A DNA stretch of 64,000 bases. Origin: an uncultured Caldilineaceae bacterium. GTDB taxonomy: Bacteria; Chloroflexota; Anaerolineae; Caldilineales; Caldilineaceae. The position numbers and the translations under genes are program-made. Below the pieces are notes generated by a model. The model had not been told where the DNA came from. It saw nothing but the letters and a program-made list of their open reading frames with translations, and did no database searches. The DNA lies in the NCBI GenBank assembly GCA_951812725.1, contig OX638330.1, positions 3,162,001-3,226,000 of the forward strand, written 5' to 3'. Positions 44,477 to 53,812 of the stretch are shown here, one piece after another (the first letter of the stretch is position 1; each line of letters opens with the position of its first letter).

Positions 44477-44781
44477 GTAACTACCGGGCCGCATACAGAG
44501 TCTTTCTTTCTTGGCCGACTCGTCACCTTCGCCGCCGGTCAGGCTATTGGATGGCGAATTTGGTTGGCAGCCGCCAGGTTGATTGGGGCGCACTGTCGGC
44601 ATGCCATGATGGTGGGGAAGAACCAGCAAGGTGGCGAGACAGGGCGGGGCGTTGCGGGGGCGCAGCCCCTGCACAAGGGAGGGCCGAAGGCCCGACCGCC
44701 CAAAATACACCCATGAGGAGAGAATAAATCCTCTTGCTCGGCTCGTTCATTGTTGCGATTCCGTTGCGGCTGTGAATTTTC
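44477..44781. mobile_element. MITE-like dispersed element, copy 4 (decaying right end)
   Basis: Left end GTAACTACC at 44477. The right end GCGGCTGTGAATTTTC keeps the length and register of other copies but has several changes. Flanking 8-mers AGGTTTTC and AGAATTGC match at five positions, a worn target duplication. The core at about 44645-44701 is intact. It lies just upstream of the promoter of the SBP at 44992. Confidence 0.75.
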
Positions 44782-44882
44782 AGAATTGCTATTTTTGCTT
44801 GGCTGCCGCCGAGTGTATTGACCTGCCGCTAGTGCGGAGTCTGCACACCGATCCCAGATTGCGCACCGAAGCTATACAATTC

Positions 44883-44912
44883 TTGACTTTTTCGCGAGTC
44901 TGACGGTATACT
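44883..44912 (+). promoter_or_regulatory. sigma-70-like promoter for the 44992 operon
   Basis: TTGACT (44883-44888), an 18-base spacer and TATACT (44907-44912), 79 bases before the ATG. A GGAATTCA block follows, similar to that after the promoter at 25545. Confidence 0.6.
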
Positions 44913-44991
44913 TGCGCCGGAATTCAATTCCACCCCAGAAGCAACAAGTGAATATCAGCATTCCCTCACCCCAACAAGGAGACCTTTGACG

Positions 44992-46683
44992 ATGAAAAGA
45001 TTCGCTCCGTTATTTGCGCTGTTGGCAGCCCTTGTCATGTTAACTGCGGCCGGCTGCGTGGCGCCCGCGGCGCCGGCGTCAGAGATGGCCGAAGAGGAGA
45101 TGATGGAGGTTGTCAGCACAGGCGGCGTTACTCTGCCTGACGACGCTGCGCCTCTTGACCAGCAGGTGTTCCGCTCTGCCGGTATTGAAGGCAAGCATTT
45201 TGACACGATGCGTAATGAGTACGAGGGCTTCGCCTATGAGGCGACGATCGAGCAGTTGGCCAAGATGGGTCCGGAAGGCGATTGGCATCCGGCCGCGGCC
45301 GACAGCTGGGAGCTTTCCGATGATGGCCGTACGTGGACTTTCCACCTGCGCCAGGACGCCAAGTGGAGCGACGGCGAGCCGGTCACAGCAGATGACTGGG
45401 TCTACAGCTTCCGCCGCTACCTGAACCCGGAGATGGCCAACGTTTACTCCTGGTTCCTATTTGACCTCGAAAACGGTGAAGCCTACAACAAGGGTGAAGT
45501 GGACGTCGAAGAGTTGGGTGTGAAAAAGATCGACGACTACACTTTCTCGCTCACCACCACGGTGCCGATTCCCTACTATATGTTTAAGATCAACTGGCAC
45601 GCGGCGCCGGTTCCCCGCCACATGGTCGAGGAGCACGGTGACGATTGGGCCAACGATCCCTCGACTGCACCGAGCAACGGCCCCTACCGAATCGCCGAAT
45701 GGAATCGGGGCAAGAACGTGATCTTCACGCCCAATCCGCATTACACGGGACCCTACCCGGCGACATTTGAACAACGAATTCAGGTGATCATCCCTGAGGT
45801 CGGCGCGCCGCTGCTGCAGATGTATCAGGCCGGCGATATCGATGGCGGGGTCGGCGTGACCGGCGATGACCTTGTTCAGGTGCTTGCGGATCCGCAACTG
45901 AGCCAAGAGGCCTACATCAGCGTGATGAACCGCGGCGTTTATATTTACATGAACCAGCGCACGCCGCCCTTTGACAACATCCTAGTGCGCCAGGCGTTCG
46001 CGCACGCAGTAGACCGCACATCCCTTTGCGACAACGTTATGCGGGGCACCTGCATTCCCGCGCACGGCTTCCTGCCCAAGGACTTCCCGTGCGAGCGCAA
46101 TGACGACCCCGAGTTGATCGCGTTCCAGAGCTACGATCCGGAACTGGCTGCGGACCTGATGGCGCAGGCCGGCTACCCCGGCGGCGAGGGCTTCCCCGAG
46201 CTGACGATCTTCACCAAGGAGGGTGAGTTCATCCGCGAGGCCGAGGCGATCCAGCGTATGTTGGCCGACAACCTGGGGGTTACAATCACACCGCAGAATG
46301 TGGAGCGCGCCTACTATGTCGACCAGATGCGCAACGGCGAGCTGAAAGTTGCGCTCAATCGCTGGGGCGCAGACTTCATCGATCCGAGCAACTTCGTGGA
46401 CTGGTGGGACGATCCGGCTGCCTCTTACTTCACCGGCTGGACCGACGAAGAGTACCGCAACCTGATCGACACGGCCCGTCCAATGGCGATGTCGACCGAG
46501 CGCTGCGACCTCTATCACGATGCCCTCAAGATCCTGGCGCGTGACGCGATCGGCGTATTCGTAATGAACCCGGTACAGGCTGTGCTGTACAAGGACTACG
46601 TTTCAGGGCTGACCCTCACGGACGACGGCACACTTGGCGTCTACAACATGATGCTCCTGGACAGCGCCTACGTTAAAGAGTAG
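44992..46683 (+). CDS. family 5 ABC substrate-binding lipoprotein (OppA-like)
   Basis: 563 residues. ATG 44992 follows AAGGAG by 10 bases; TTG 44986 is less likely. The signal ends TAAGC with Cys22. Blocks typical of oligopeptide-binding proteins are present, such as KWSDGEPVTADDWVYSFRRYL and NILVRQAFAHAVDRTSL. The pattern is closer to OppA than to the other SBPs in the window. A perfect 11-pair stem-loop follows the stop, then two permeases without ATPases. Confidence 0.92.
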   Translation: MKRFAPLFALLAALVMLTAAGCVAPAAPASEMAEEEMMEVVSTGGVTLPDDAAPLDQQVFRSAGIEGKHFDTMRNEYEGFAYEATIEQLAKMGPEGDWHPAAADSWELSDDGRTWTFHLRQDAKWSDGEPVTADDWVYSFRRYLNPEMANVYSWFLFDLENGEAYNKGEVDVEELGVKKIDDYTFSLTTTVPIPYYMFKINWHAAPVPRHMVEEHGDDWANDPSTAPSNGPYRIAEWNRGKNVIFTPNPHYTGPYPATFEQRIQVIIPEVGAPLLQMYQAGDIDGGVGVTGDDLVQVLADPQLSQEAYISVMNRGVYIYMNQRTPPFDNILVRQAFAHAVDRTSLCDNVMRGTCIPAHGFLPKDFPCERNDDPELIAFQSYDPELAADLMAQAGYPGGEGFPELTIFTKEGEFIREAEAIQRMLADNLGVTITPQNVERAYYVDQMRNGELKVALNRWGADFIDPSNFVDWWDDPAASYFTGWTDEEYRNLIDTARPMAMSTERCDLYHDALKILARDAIGVFVMNPVQAVLYKDYVSGLTLTDDGTLGVYNMMLLDSAYVKE

Positions 46684-46693
46684 AAATTCAAGG

Positions 46694-46734
46694 TTGGAGG
46701 AGCGGGAGTGATGAATCCATTCTCGCTCCTCCAA
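46694..46734 (+). terminator. stem-loop between SBP and permease genes
   Basis: TTGGAGGAGCG (46694-46704) and CGCTCCTCCAA (46724-46734) form a perfect 11-pair stem, 10 bases after the SBP stop. No T-tract follows, so a processing or stability role is as likely as termination. Confidence 0.65.
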
Positions 46735-46824
46735 GTCTGTGCACTTCGTTCGTCGTCATTTCGTAACTCTGAGTTTTGCATGACCAGCTGCATGAAACTC
46801 TCCTCTCAATAGACGGAGGCCCGG

Positions 46825-47766
46825 ATGGCGCGCTATGTGCTGGGACGCTTCTTTGGCATTATTGGCGTTCTCTTTATTGTATCGATCATGATTTTTCTCA
46901 TGATCCACTCTATTCCGGGCGGCCCGTTCGACGCAATGCCGACGACATCCGAATTCCGTGAAATCCCCGAACACATCCGTGAGCAGCTGATGGCCAAGTA
47001 CGGCCTCGACAAGCCGCTGTATGTTCAGTATCTGCGTTACATGTGGGCTGCATTGCGGGGCGACTTCGGTATCTCGTTCCGCTATGGGGAGCCGGTCACG
47101 GATTTCATCAGCCGCTCCTGGCCCGCAACTGCGCAACTGGGTTTGTCGGCGATGGCGATCGGTATACCGATCGGCATTGGTCTGGGAATCCTGGCCGCGC
47201 TGCGCCCCAATACATGGTTGGACTACGCCACCAATGTTGTCGTTATCACAACCTTTGTTACGCCCCCCTTTGTTATCGCCATTATGAGCATCATCATTTT
47301 CGCGGTGGTTTTGCAATGGCTTCCTTCCGGCGGTTGGGGAGAACCCAATCAGTGGATCCTGCCCACCGCTGTCTATGCGCTTGGCCAGATCGGCGGCATG
47401 GCCCGCTTCACGCGTTCCAGCATGGTGGACGCGATGCAGGCGGAGTATGTTCGCACTGCGAGGGCCAAGGGGCTGCAGGAACGGGCGGTGGTGTTTCGCC
47501 ATGCTTTTCGTGCTGCGTCGCTGCCACTTATCACACTGCTGGGGCCGATGGTGGTCAACCTGCTGCTGGGTTCGTTCTTCATTGAAGCGATATTCCGCAT
47601 ACCGGGCATTGGTGGCCAAATAACCCTGGCCCTCTATAATCGGGATTACCCTGTGATCATGGCGCTGATCCTGCTGTGGACCTTAGCCATTGCCATAGCC
47701 TACCTTGTCACCGACCTGCTTTACGGCGTGGTCGACCCGCGCATACGTGTCGGCGGCACCATGTAA
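46825..47766 (+). CDS. Dpp/Opp-type ABC permease, subunit B
   Basis: 313 residues, GGAGG before ATG 46825. First helix in GRFFGIIGVLFIVSIMIFLM; EAA loop AEYVRTARAKGLQERAVVFR; C-terminus DLLYGVVDPRIRVGG. It resembles OppB more than the other two B subunits in the window, in line with the OppA-like SBP upstream. Confidence 0.92.
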   Translation: MARYVLGRFFGIIGVLFIVSIMIFLMIHSIPGGPFDAMPTTSEFREIPEHIREQLMAKYGLDKPLYVQYLRYMWAALRGDFGISFRYGEPVTDFISRSWPATAQLGLSAMAIGIPIGIGLGILAALRPNTWLDYATNVVVITTFVTPPFVIAIMSIIIFAVVLQWLPSGGWGEPNQWILPTAVYALGQIGGMARFTRSSMVDAMQAEYVRTARAKGLQERAVVFRHAFRAASLPLITLLGPMVVNLLLGSFFIEAIFRIPGIGGQITLALYNRDYPVIMALILLWTLAIAIAYLVTDLLYGVVDPRIRVGGTM

Positions 47767-47806
47767 ATCGCGCCTAAGATCGCAACAGGCGCGAAGGAGA
47801 ATTACC

Positions 47807-48730
47807 ATTTCCACCTCTTCGGCGAAGCAGAATGGTGACCGCCTCAGCGCCTCTGCACAGGCTGCTGCTCTGGCCCTCGACCTGAACTCGCGGCCTCGCA
47901 ACCTGTGGGGGGACGCGGCCAGGCGATTTTCGCGCAATCTGCTGGCCATGATTTCTCTGTCTTTCGTTCTGCTTCTCATCTTCCTGGCCCTGTTCGCCAA
48001 CGTGCTGGCGCCGGAGGGCTATGACTTCCAGCAGTACGACAAGACGTGGCTCTTCCCCTCGCTCGAACATCCGATGGGCACGGACCCCTTCGGTCGCGAC
48101 ATTCTGACGCGCGTCATCTACGGCGCGCGTATTTCGCTGGCGATTGGCTTTATCAGCAATTTCATCGCCCTTGCCATCGGCCTCCCATTTGGGGCGGCCG
48201 CGGCCTGGTACGGCGGCGCGGTTGACTTTGTTCTGATTCGTATTATTGAAATCATCAACTCTGTTCCCAATCTGTTGCTGGGCATTCTGATCATCAGCGT
48301 TTTGGGGCCGGGCTTTCGCAACGTTCTCTTTGTCTTCGCAGTCACCGGCTGGATGGGTATTGCGCGCCTGGTGCGGGGTCAGTTTCTCTCCTTGCGCGAA
48401 CAGGACTATGTACTGGCTGCGACCTGTATTGGCGTACCCGACTATCGCATAATCATCCGCCATCTGTTGCCGAACACGATGTCTCCCATTATCGTCAGCG
48501 TGACGTTGGGCATCCCCGGCGCGATTCTGGGCGAGTCCGGCCTGAGTTTTCTGGGGATTGGCATAAACCCGCCGCTTCCCAGCTGGGGGCGCATGCTCAA
48601 TGACTATCTCAGCGCGATCCAGTCGCACTGGTATCTGGCCTTTTTCCCCGGGTTAATGATCGCGCTGGCCATGTACGCTTTTACGCTGATGGGGGATGGG
48701 CTTCAGGACGCTCTGGACCCCACCAAGTAG
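47807..48730 (+). CDS. Dpp/Opp-type ABC permease, subunit C; probable ATT start
   Basis: 307 residues if translation begins at ATT 47807, which lies 6 bases after a strong AAGGAGA (47794-47800). The only ATG/GTG/TTG alternative upstream is TTG 47705, which would overlap the previous gene by 62 bases and lacks a ribosome site. The first downstream ATG (47948) lies in the first membrane helix. Family blocks: MGTDPFGRDILTRVIYGARI, EAA loop QDYVLAATCIGVPDYRIIIR and C-terminal LMGDGLQDALDP. It pairs with 46825-47766. A simple ATG-to-ATT change at a normal start is the likely history. Confidence 0.82.
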   Translation: MSTSSAKQNGDRLSASAQAAALALDLNSRPRNLWGDAARRFSRNLLAMISLSFVLLLIFLALFANVLAPEGYDFQQYDKTWLFPSLEHPMGTDPFGRDILTRVIYGARISLAIGFISNFIALAIGLPFGAAAAWYGGAVDFVLIRIIEIINSVPNLLLGILIISVLGPGFRNVLFVFAVTGWMGIARLVRGQFLSLREQDYVLAATCIGVPDYRIIIRHLLPNTMSPIIVSVTLGIPGAILGESGLSFLGIGINPPLPSWGRMLNDYLSAIQSHWYLAFFPGLMIALAMYAFTLMGDGLQDALDPTK

Positions 48731-48814
48731 GCATTCCGAGACCAAGATTTTTGGACCGGCTTCCCCGTCTCACCACAGCCAAGTCTTTAGACGTTTCATC
48801 TTGCGAGTGACCCA

Positions 48815-50056
48815 GTGGACAAGAGCCTCGATGGGCCGGAGATCTCCTCATTCAGCCAACTGCGCGCTGATATTCCCCTGACGAGCAATTATATCTATCT
48901 GAACAGCTGCACATTTGGACCGGTTCTGCAATCGGTCCAACGCTGCATGGCGGCCGCTTTACGGGCTGAGAACGAGGAGATCATCGCCCAACGGGGCAAG
49001 GAGCCGGGAGTTCGTTTCTACGGCGAGGCCGAAAAAGCCCGACAGTCAGTGGCAGAGATGGTTGGCGCGGTTGCCGAAGATGTGGCCTGGGTCTCCAATA
49101 CGACGACCGCTTCACGGCTGGCGATTTTGAGCATTGACTGGCAGGCGGGCGACAAGCTGGCGGTGACCGACGTCGAGCATCTGAGCACGCATCGGGCGGC
49201 GCGGGGGCTGGCGCAGGAGCGGGACGTGACAGTTACTGTCATTCCTTCGGCAGCGCCCGAAGACTTCGCTAATGAATCTCGCGGGCCTTCTTACGGAGGG
49301 CCTGACTACTTTCTGGAGCAACTGGACAGACTGCTGACGCCGGCGCATCGGTTGTTGGTGATGAGCCATGTGTCCAACATCGACGGCCGCCGACTGCCTG
49401 TAGCCGAAGCGGCGCGCATGGCGCGGGCACGCGGGGTCAAGACGCTGGTGGACGGCGCGCAGTCTCTTGGGTTGTTTGCGGTAAATGTGCAGGAAATTGG
49501 AGCCGAATTCTACAGTGGCTCGGTCCACAAGTGGATGATGGGGCCGCCTGGAATCGGCTTTCTGGCAGTTTCCGGCGAGGGCAAACGGGGGTACAATCCT
49601 TTTCAACTCCCTCGCGCCAAAGACGACGAGGGGGGTATTGACCACAGCCAGATAACGGCGGCGGCTCTCACCGAGTTAGGTACGCCGAACTACGCCTTGC
49701 GAATCGGCGCCGGCGCGTGTGTGGAGACAGTGCAGCGCATCGGCCTGGAAAGAATAGAAGAGCACTGTCGCCTGCTGACCGAGCGGTTGCGCGCCGGTCT
49801 TCGCGAGGTGCCGGGCGTGTACGTCGCCAGTCCGGACGCCTGGGAGAATTCATCAAGTGTTACGACAATTCAGCTACACGAAGGGACGCCGGCGCGCTGC
49901 CAGCAGCTTGTTGAGCGGTTGTTGGATGACTATCGCATCGTAGTGAAGTTCCGCCCGGAGATCTGCGGTGTGCGCATTGGCGGTGCCGCTTTCAATACGG
50001 CGGATGAGATTGAGCAGTTTCTGACGGCAGTGGCCCGCCTAGCGCCACAAGTCTAA
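48815..50056 (+). CDS. class V aminotransferase-like PLP enzyme
   Basis: 413 residues from GTG 48815. Motifs: VSNTTTASRLAI, DVEHLSTHRA, TLVDGAQSLG and the Schiff-base Lys239 in YSGSVHKWMM. It is only distantly similar to the enzyme at 43297, yet occupies the same slot after a permease pair. The family covers desulfurases, epimerases and kynureninase-like lyases. No catalytic Cys for desulfuration is visible. Confidence 0.83.
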   Translation: MDKSLDGPEISSFSQLRADIPLTSNYIYLNSCTFGPVLQSVQRCMAAALRAENEEIIAQRGKEPGVRFYGEAEKARQSVAEMVGAVAEDVAWVSNTTTASRLAILSIDWQAGDKLAVTDVEHLSTHRAARGLAQERDVTVTVIPSAAPEDFANESRGPSYGGPDYFLEQLDRLLTPAHRLLVMSHVSNIDGRRLPVAEAARMARARGVKTLVDGAQSLGLFAVNVQEIGAEFYSGSVHKWMMGPPGIGFLAVSGEGKRGYNPFQLPRAKDDEGGIDHSQITAAALTELGTPNYALRIGAGACVETVQRIGLERIEEHCRLLTERLRAGLREVPGVYVASPDAWENSSSVTTIQLHEGTPARCQQLVERLLDDYRIVVKFRPEICGVRIGGAAFNTADEIEQFLTAVARLAPQV

Positions 50057-50083
50057 ACCCACGAGAGGACGATTGAACCGATC

Positions 50084-51847
50084 ATGCCTGCATCAAGAAA
50101 CCATGCACCGATAATATCGATCGACACGCCGACGCCTCCTCCCTATTGGGCTCTACTGGAGTGGGAACTGATTCGCAACCAGACTGCGGCGGTCGAGGAG
50201 TTTTACGCCCGCTATTTTGACGAGCGCGGGTATCTTCTTTGTGTTCCCCGCTGGGGCGGCGATGACGGGCCGGATGACGCGGCCGAGAATCTGGCGGGAT
50301 GGACCATGCTGCATGCACTGGGGGCGCCCGATAATGTTCTGGAGCTGTATAAGAAGGGCTGGGAGGGTCATCTACGCCAGTACACTGAGGCCAAGACTGT
50401 CGAAGTGCCGTTTGCCCGCGACGGCATGTACTACAAAGAGTTTCCGGTCATGTTTGACTGGATGCACAACGGTGAAGGCTTCTCGGTTTTCTTCCTACAA
50501 CCGTTGTCGGACCCGCATAACCACCTGGCGCGGCAGCGAATGGAACGCTTTGCCGGCTTCTATATGGGCACCGATCCTCAAGCTCACAACTATGACCCAG
50601 AACACCGCGTCATTCGCAGCATGTTCAACGGCAGCCGAGGTCCGCTGATGCGGAAGTCGACCGGCCTCGACTGGGCCGGCGATTCGCTTGAAATCGAAGG
50701 GCGCTTCAAGCCTGGTCATGGCGAGCGCACCTACGCCGAAATGGTAGCCCACTTTGAGGAGTACAACGACGTGATCGGCGACCACCCGCTCAATCTGTCG
50801 ACGACGACGCTGGCATTCAACGCCTACATGCAGACCGGGGACGCCAAGTATAAGGACTGGCTGGTCGACTACATCGACGCCTGGTGCGAATGGACGGCGG
50901 CAAACGAAGGCATCGTACCCACCAATATCGGATTGGACGGGACCATTGGCGGCGCCTGTGACGGCAAGTGGTACGGCGGGGTCTACGGCTGGGGATTCAC
51001 GGTGACGGTGCCGCAGACGGGGGAACTGGCGCACCGGCCGTTCTTCCTGAACCGTGTGCACTACGGCTTCGGCAACGGGCTGTTGATGACCGGCGATCAG
51101 AGCTACGTGGACACATGGCGCGGCGTCATCGACAACGTAAACGCCAATAGCAAAACCGAGGGCGGGCAGACGCTATACCCCCACATGCACGGCGACGAGG
51201 GCTGGTATGACTACACGCCGGAGCCGTTCAACAGGGGGGCGCTGGAAGTTTACTACTGGTCGATGGACAGGGCTGACCTGTCACGTGTGCAGGACAACGA
51301 GTGGGTGCGTTTCTTGGAAGGAGGCAACCCGGACTATCCGGTCACTGCGCTGCATGAAGATCTGGCAGAGGTGCGGGAGAGAATTGGCAAGGTGCGCTCC
51401 GACAGCACATCGCCGGATACGCGCATGTCTGACGATATGAACGGCTTTAATCCGGCTATGGTGAGCCGGTTGACCGAGCTGATGTTGGGCGGCCTGCCCA
51501 CGGAGCGGCTGGGCTTTCCTCTCCACAGTCGCGTGCGCTACTTCAATCCGACGCGGCAGAGGGCCGGCATGCCGGAAGATGTTGGCGCGCTGGTCGAAAA
51601 CTTGCGTGACGACGAGATGACGTTGACGTTGGTTAATACTGACCAGCTTACGTCGCGCACTGTTGTCGTCCAGGGGGGCGCTTACGGCGAGCATCAGTTC
51701 GTGAGCGTAGACCACGATGGCGTAACAACTGCCGTTGATGGCGACAACTTCACGGTGCGGCTAGGGCCGGGCTGCGGCAGCAGATTGCAGATCCGGATGA
51801 CTCGCTATGCCAACAGGCCGACTTGCGCTTTCCCCTGGGAAAGATAG
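50084..51847 (+). CDS. 587-residue protein, probable alpha/alpha-barrel glycoside-active enzyme, unknown
   Basis: ATG 50084, no signal peptide. The N-terminal 400 residues alternate helices with Trp-, Asp- and Gly-rich turns, for example VPRWGGDDGPDDAAENLAGW, IGLDGTIGGACDGKWYGG and YGWGFTVTVP, a pattern common in (alpha/alpha)6-barrel glycosidases and lyases. The last 100 residues are strand-rich. Acid/base residues cannot be named. It precedes two sulfatases, so a role in desulfation and cleavage of a sulfated glycan or related compound is inferred. I do not recognise a precise family. Confidence 0.55.
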   Translation: MPASRNHAPIISIDTPTPPPYWALLEWELIRNQTAAVEEFYARYFDERGYLLCVPRWGGDDGPDDAAENLAGWTMLHALGAPDNVLELYKKGWEGHLRQYTEAKTVEVPFARDGMYYKEFPVMFDWMHNGEGFSVFFLQPLSDPHNHLARQRMERFAGFYMGTDPQAHNYDPEHRVIRSMFNGSRGPLMRKSTGLDWAGDSLEIEGRFKPGHGERTYAEMVAHFEEYNDVIGDHPLNLSTTTLAFNAYMQTGDAKYKDWLVDYIDAWCEWTAANEGIVPTNIGLDGTIGGACDGKWYGGVYGWGFTVTVPQTGELAHRPFFLNRVHYGFGNGLLMTGDQSYVDTWRGVIDNVNANSKTEGGQTLYPHMHGDEGWYDYTPEPFNRGALEVYYWSMDRADLSRVQDNEWVRFLEGGNPDYPVTALHEDLAEVRERIGKVRSDSTSPDTRMSDDMNGFNPAMVSRLTELMLGGLPTERLGFPLHSRVRYFNPTRQRAGMPEDVGALVENLRDDEMTLTLVNTDQLTSRTVVVQGGAYGEHQFVSVDHDGVTTAVDGDNFTVRLGPGCGSRLQIRMTRYANRPTCAFPWER

Positions 51848-51921
51848 GCAGATCAGATATAGTTCCCTCAAGAAAGTCTGCTGGCGCGCGCTCTACTCTT
51901 TCAGCTAGCAAGGAGAATTGC

Positions 51922-53424
51922 ATGGCCGATGAGAGCAAACCCAATGTTCTGGTTTTTCTATGTGACCAGTTGCGCATCGATCTGCTGGCCTGCTATGCAG
52001 ATACGATCGTGCGCACGCCGAATATTTCTGCCTTGGCGCAGGATTCCTGTGTTTTCGAGCGTGCGTATACGCCCTGCGCTATCTGCTCACCGGCGCGTGC
52101 CAGCTTGCTGACGGGGCTCTATCCGCATAGCCACCACATGTTCAATAATTCGACGCCCGGCTATTCCTACTGCGAACATATGCGGCCAGGCGTGGCGATG
52201 ATACAGGATTGGGTCGACGAGGAGAGCGAATACGAGTCGGCCTGGTTTGGCAAGTGGCACGTCGGCCCGGCGCAGGACCTGTTTGACTCCCGCTTCCACC
52301 ACACGCAAAGGCCTTACGAAGGCGGTCCCGGATTCCTGACCAGTTCCCACTGGCATCCCAACACGAGGATTGCGCCCCTGGTAGAAAGCGTCGGGCGCGG
52401 CGCGGCGGGCACGTTGGACGTGGGGATGGAGGGCTTTCCGGATGTGGTGGCGGCCCGCTACTCTCAGGATTTCCTGCGCAACCGCGACGGGACGAGGCCT
52501 TTTTTCCTGACCTGCTCCTTCCCCGGGCCGCACAGCCCCTGGATGGTCCCAGACGAATGGGGAATTCGCTACGACCCTGATGACATTGAATTGTGGGCGA
52601 ATCGCTATGACACTTTTGAAGGAAAGCCGACCAACCAGAGAAAGCTGCGCCTGATGCAGGAAGTTCGCGGGGAAGATCTCGTTCAGTCCGCCGCGCGCCC
52701 GTTGGCTGATGGGGCAGTCGGACAGACGCAGGAGATGAAGGACCAGGAGTTGAAGGAGTTGCTGGCATGCTGCTTCTCCTATCTGGAGCTAATCGATCAG
52801 ATGGTAGGTGAGGTGGTGGCAACGCTCAAGGAACTGGATCTGTATGAGGAGACAGCCATCGTCTTCACAGCCGATCACGGCGATATGGCAGGTTCCCATG
52901 GCATGATGAACAAGGGGGCGTACATGTATGACGAGATCTACCGCATTCCCCTGCTGGTCAAAGACCCGGGAACGCCGCAACCTAGCCGCAGCGCCGCTTT
53001 TGTGCATTTGATGGACATAACCGCGACCTGCCTGCACCTGATGACGGGGTCGGAACAGGAAAGCATGATGGGGCAGACCTTGCACGGCCAATCGCTGCTG
53101 CCCCTTGTTGAGGGTAAGGGAAAATGGGATCGGGCGATGCACTACGCCGAGTATCACGGCGACTGGTACGGTCATTATTCAACGCGTATGGTGACCGACG
53201 GCCGCTGGAAGCTGGTGTGGAATCTGACGGATCTGTGCGAGCTGTATGATCTGGAAAACGACCCCCACGAGCTAAGCAATTGCTTCTACGATCCTGACTA
53301 CGAGGAAGTGCGCGCCAGATGCTTCGATTATCTGATGGCGGAGGCGCAACGCACGGACGACTCGCAGTTGCGGCTGCTGCTGCCGCAGGTCGAAATTGCG
53401 GCGCAGGGAGCGGCTGGCCTCTGA
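51922..53424 (+). CDS. sulfatase (FGly-dependent, alkaline phosphatase superfamily), first of a pair
   Basis: 500 residues. ATG 51922 follows AAGGAG; the frame is open to 51823 but that part overlaps the previous gene. The type I sulfatase signature CSPARASLLTG has the maturation Cys at residue 55. Metal-site and active-site segments: NVLVFLCDQLR, the Lys/His of GKWHVG, and TADHGDMAGSHG. The protein has no signal peptide, so it would act in the cytoplasm on an imported sulfate ester, unlike most secreted glycan sulfatases. The maturase (FGE or anSME) is not in the window. Confidence 0.92.
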   Translation: MADESKPNVLVFLCDQLRIDLLACYADTIVRTPNISALAQDSCVFERAYTPCAICSPARASLLTGLYPHSHHMFNNSTPGYSYCEHMRPGVAMIQDWVDEESEYESAWFGKWHVGPAQDLFDSRFHHTQRPYEGGPGFLTSSHWHPNTRIAPLVESVGRGAAGTLDVGMEGFPDVVAARYSQDFLRNRDGTRPFFLTCSFPGPHSPWMVPDEWGIRYDPDDIELWANRYDTFEGKPTNQRKLRLMQEVRGEDLVQSAARPLADGAVGQTQEMKDQELKELLACCFSYLELIDQMVGEVVATLKELDLYEETAIVFTADHGDMAGSHGMMNKGAYMYDEIYRIPLLVKDPGTPQPSRSAAFVHLMDITATCLHLMTGSEQESMMGQTLHGQSLLPLVEGKGKWDRAMHYAEYHGDWYGHYSTRMVTDGRWKLVWNLTDLCELYDLENDPHELSNCFYDPDYEEVRARCFDYLMAEAQRTDDSQLRLLLPQVEIAAQGAAGL

Positions 53425-53437
53425 TTCCAACGAAGAG

Positions 53438-53724
53438 GTAACTACTGCCATATACAGTGCCTGTGTGGACCAGACCTTCAGTCACGTCGCCATTCGGGCA
53501 ATCTCATCGTGTACGCGTTGGCCGCCACGTTTGACGAGACGCACAGCTGGAAACAGTGCGTACGGTCGATGAGGCATGTTTTTGTAGGGGGGCGTTGCGG
53601 GGGCGCAGCCCCTGCACAAGGGAGGGCCGAAGGCCCGACCGCCCAACAAACAGAGAATGAGGAGAGAGTAAACACCTTTACTCGCCTCATTCAGATCGCA
53701 AATCAGTTGTGGCTGAGTAGTTAC
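53438..53724. mobile_element. MITE-like dispersed element, copy 5 (between paired sulfatases)
   Basis: Starts GTAACTACT and ends GGCTGAGTAGTTAC, with flanking 8-mers ACGAAGAG (53430-53437) and ACGAAAAG (53725-53732) matching at 7 of 8. The core at about 53588-53644 is the common GC-rich double hairpin. It starts 14 bases after the stop of the first sulfatase and ends 89 bases before the second. Confidence 0.86.
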
Positions 53725-53812
53725 ACGAAAAGCAAGTTCCAGAACAGTCATCACTGCTTCATAAGTGCGTCCCTGTGCTCGCTCGACAATGAATACGTGA
53801 AAGGCAATTTGT

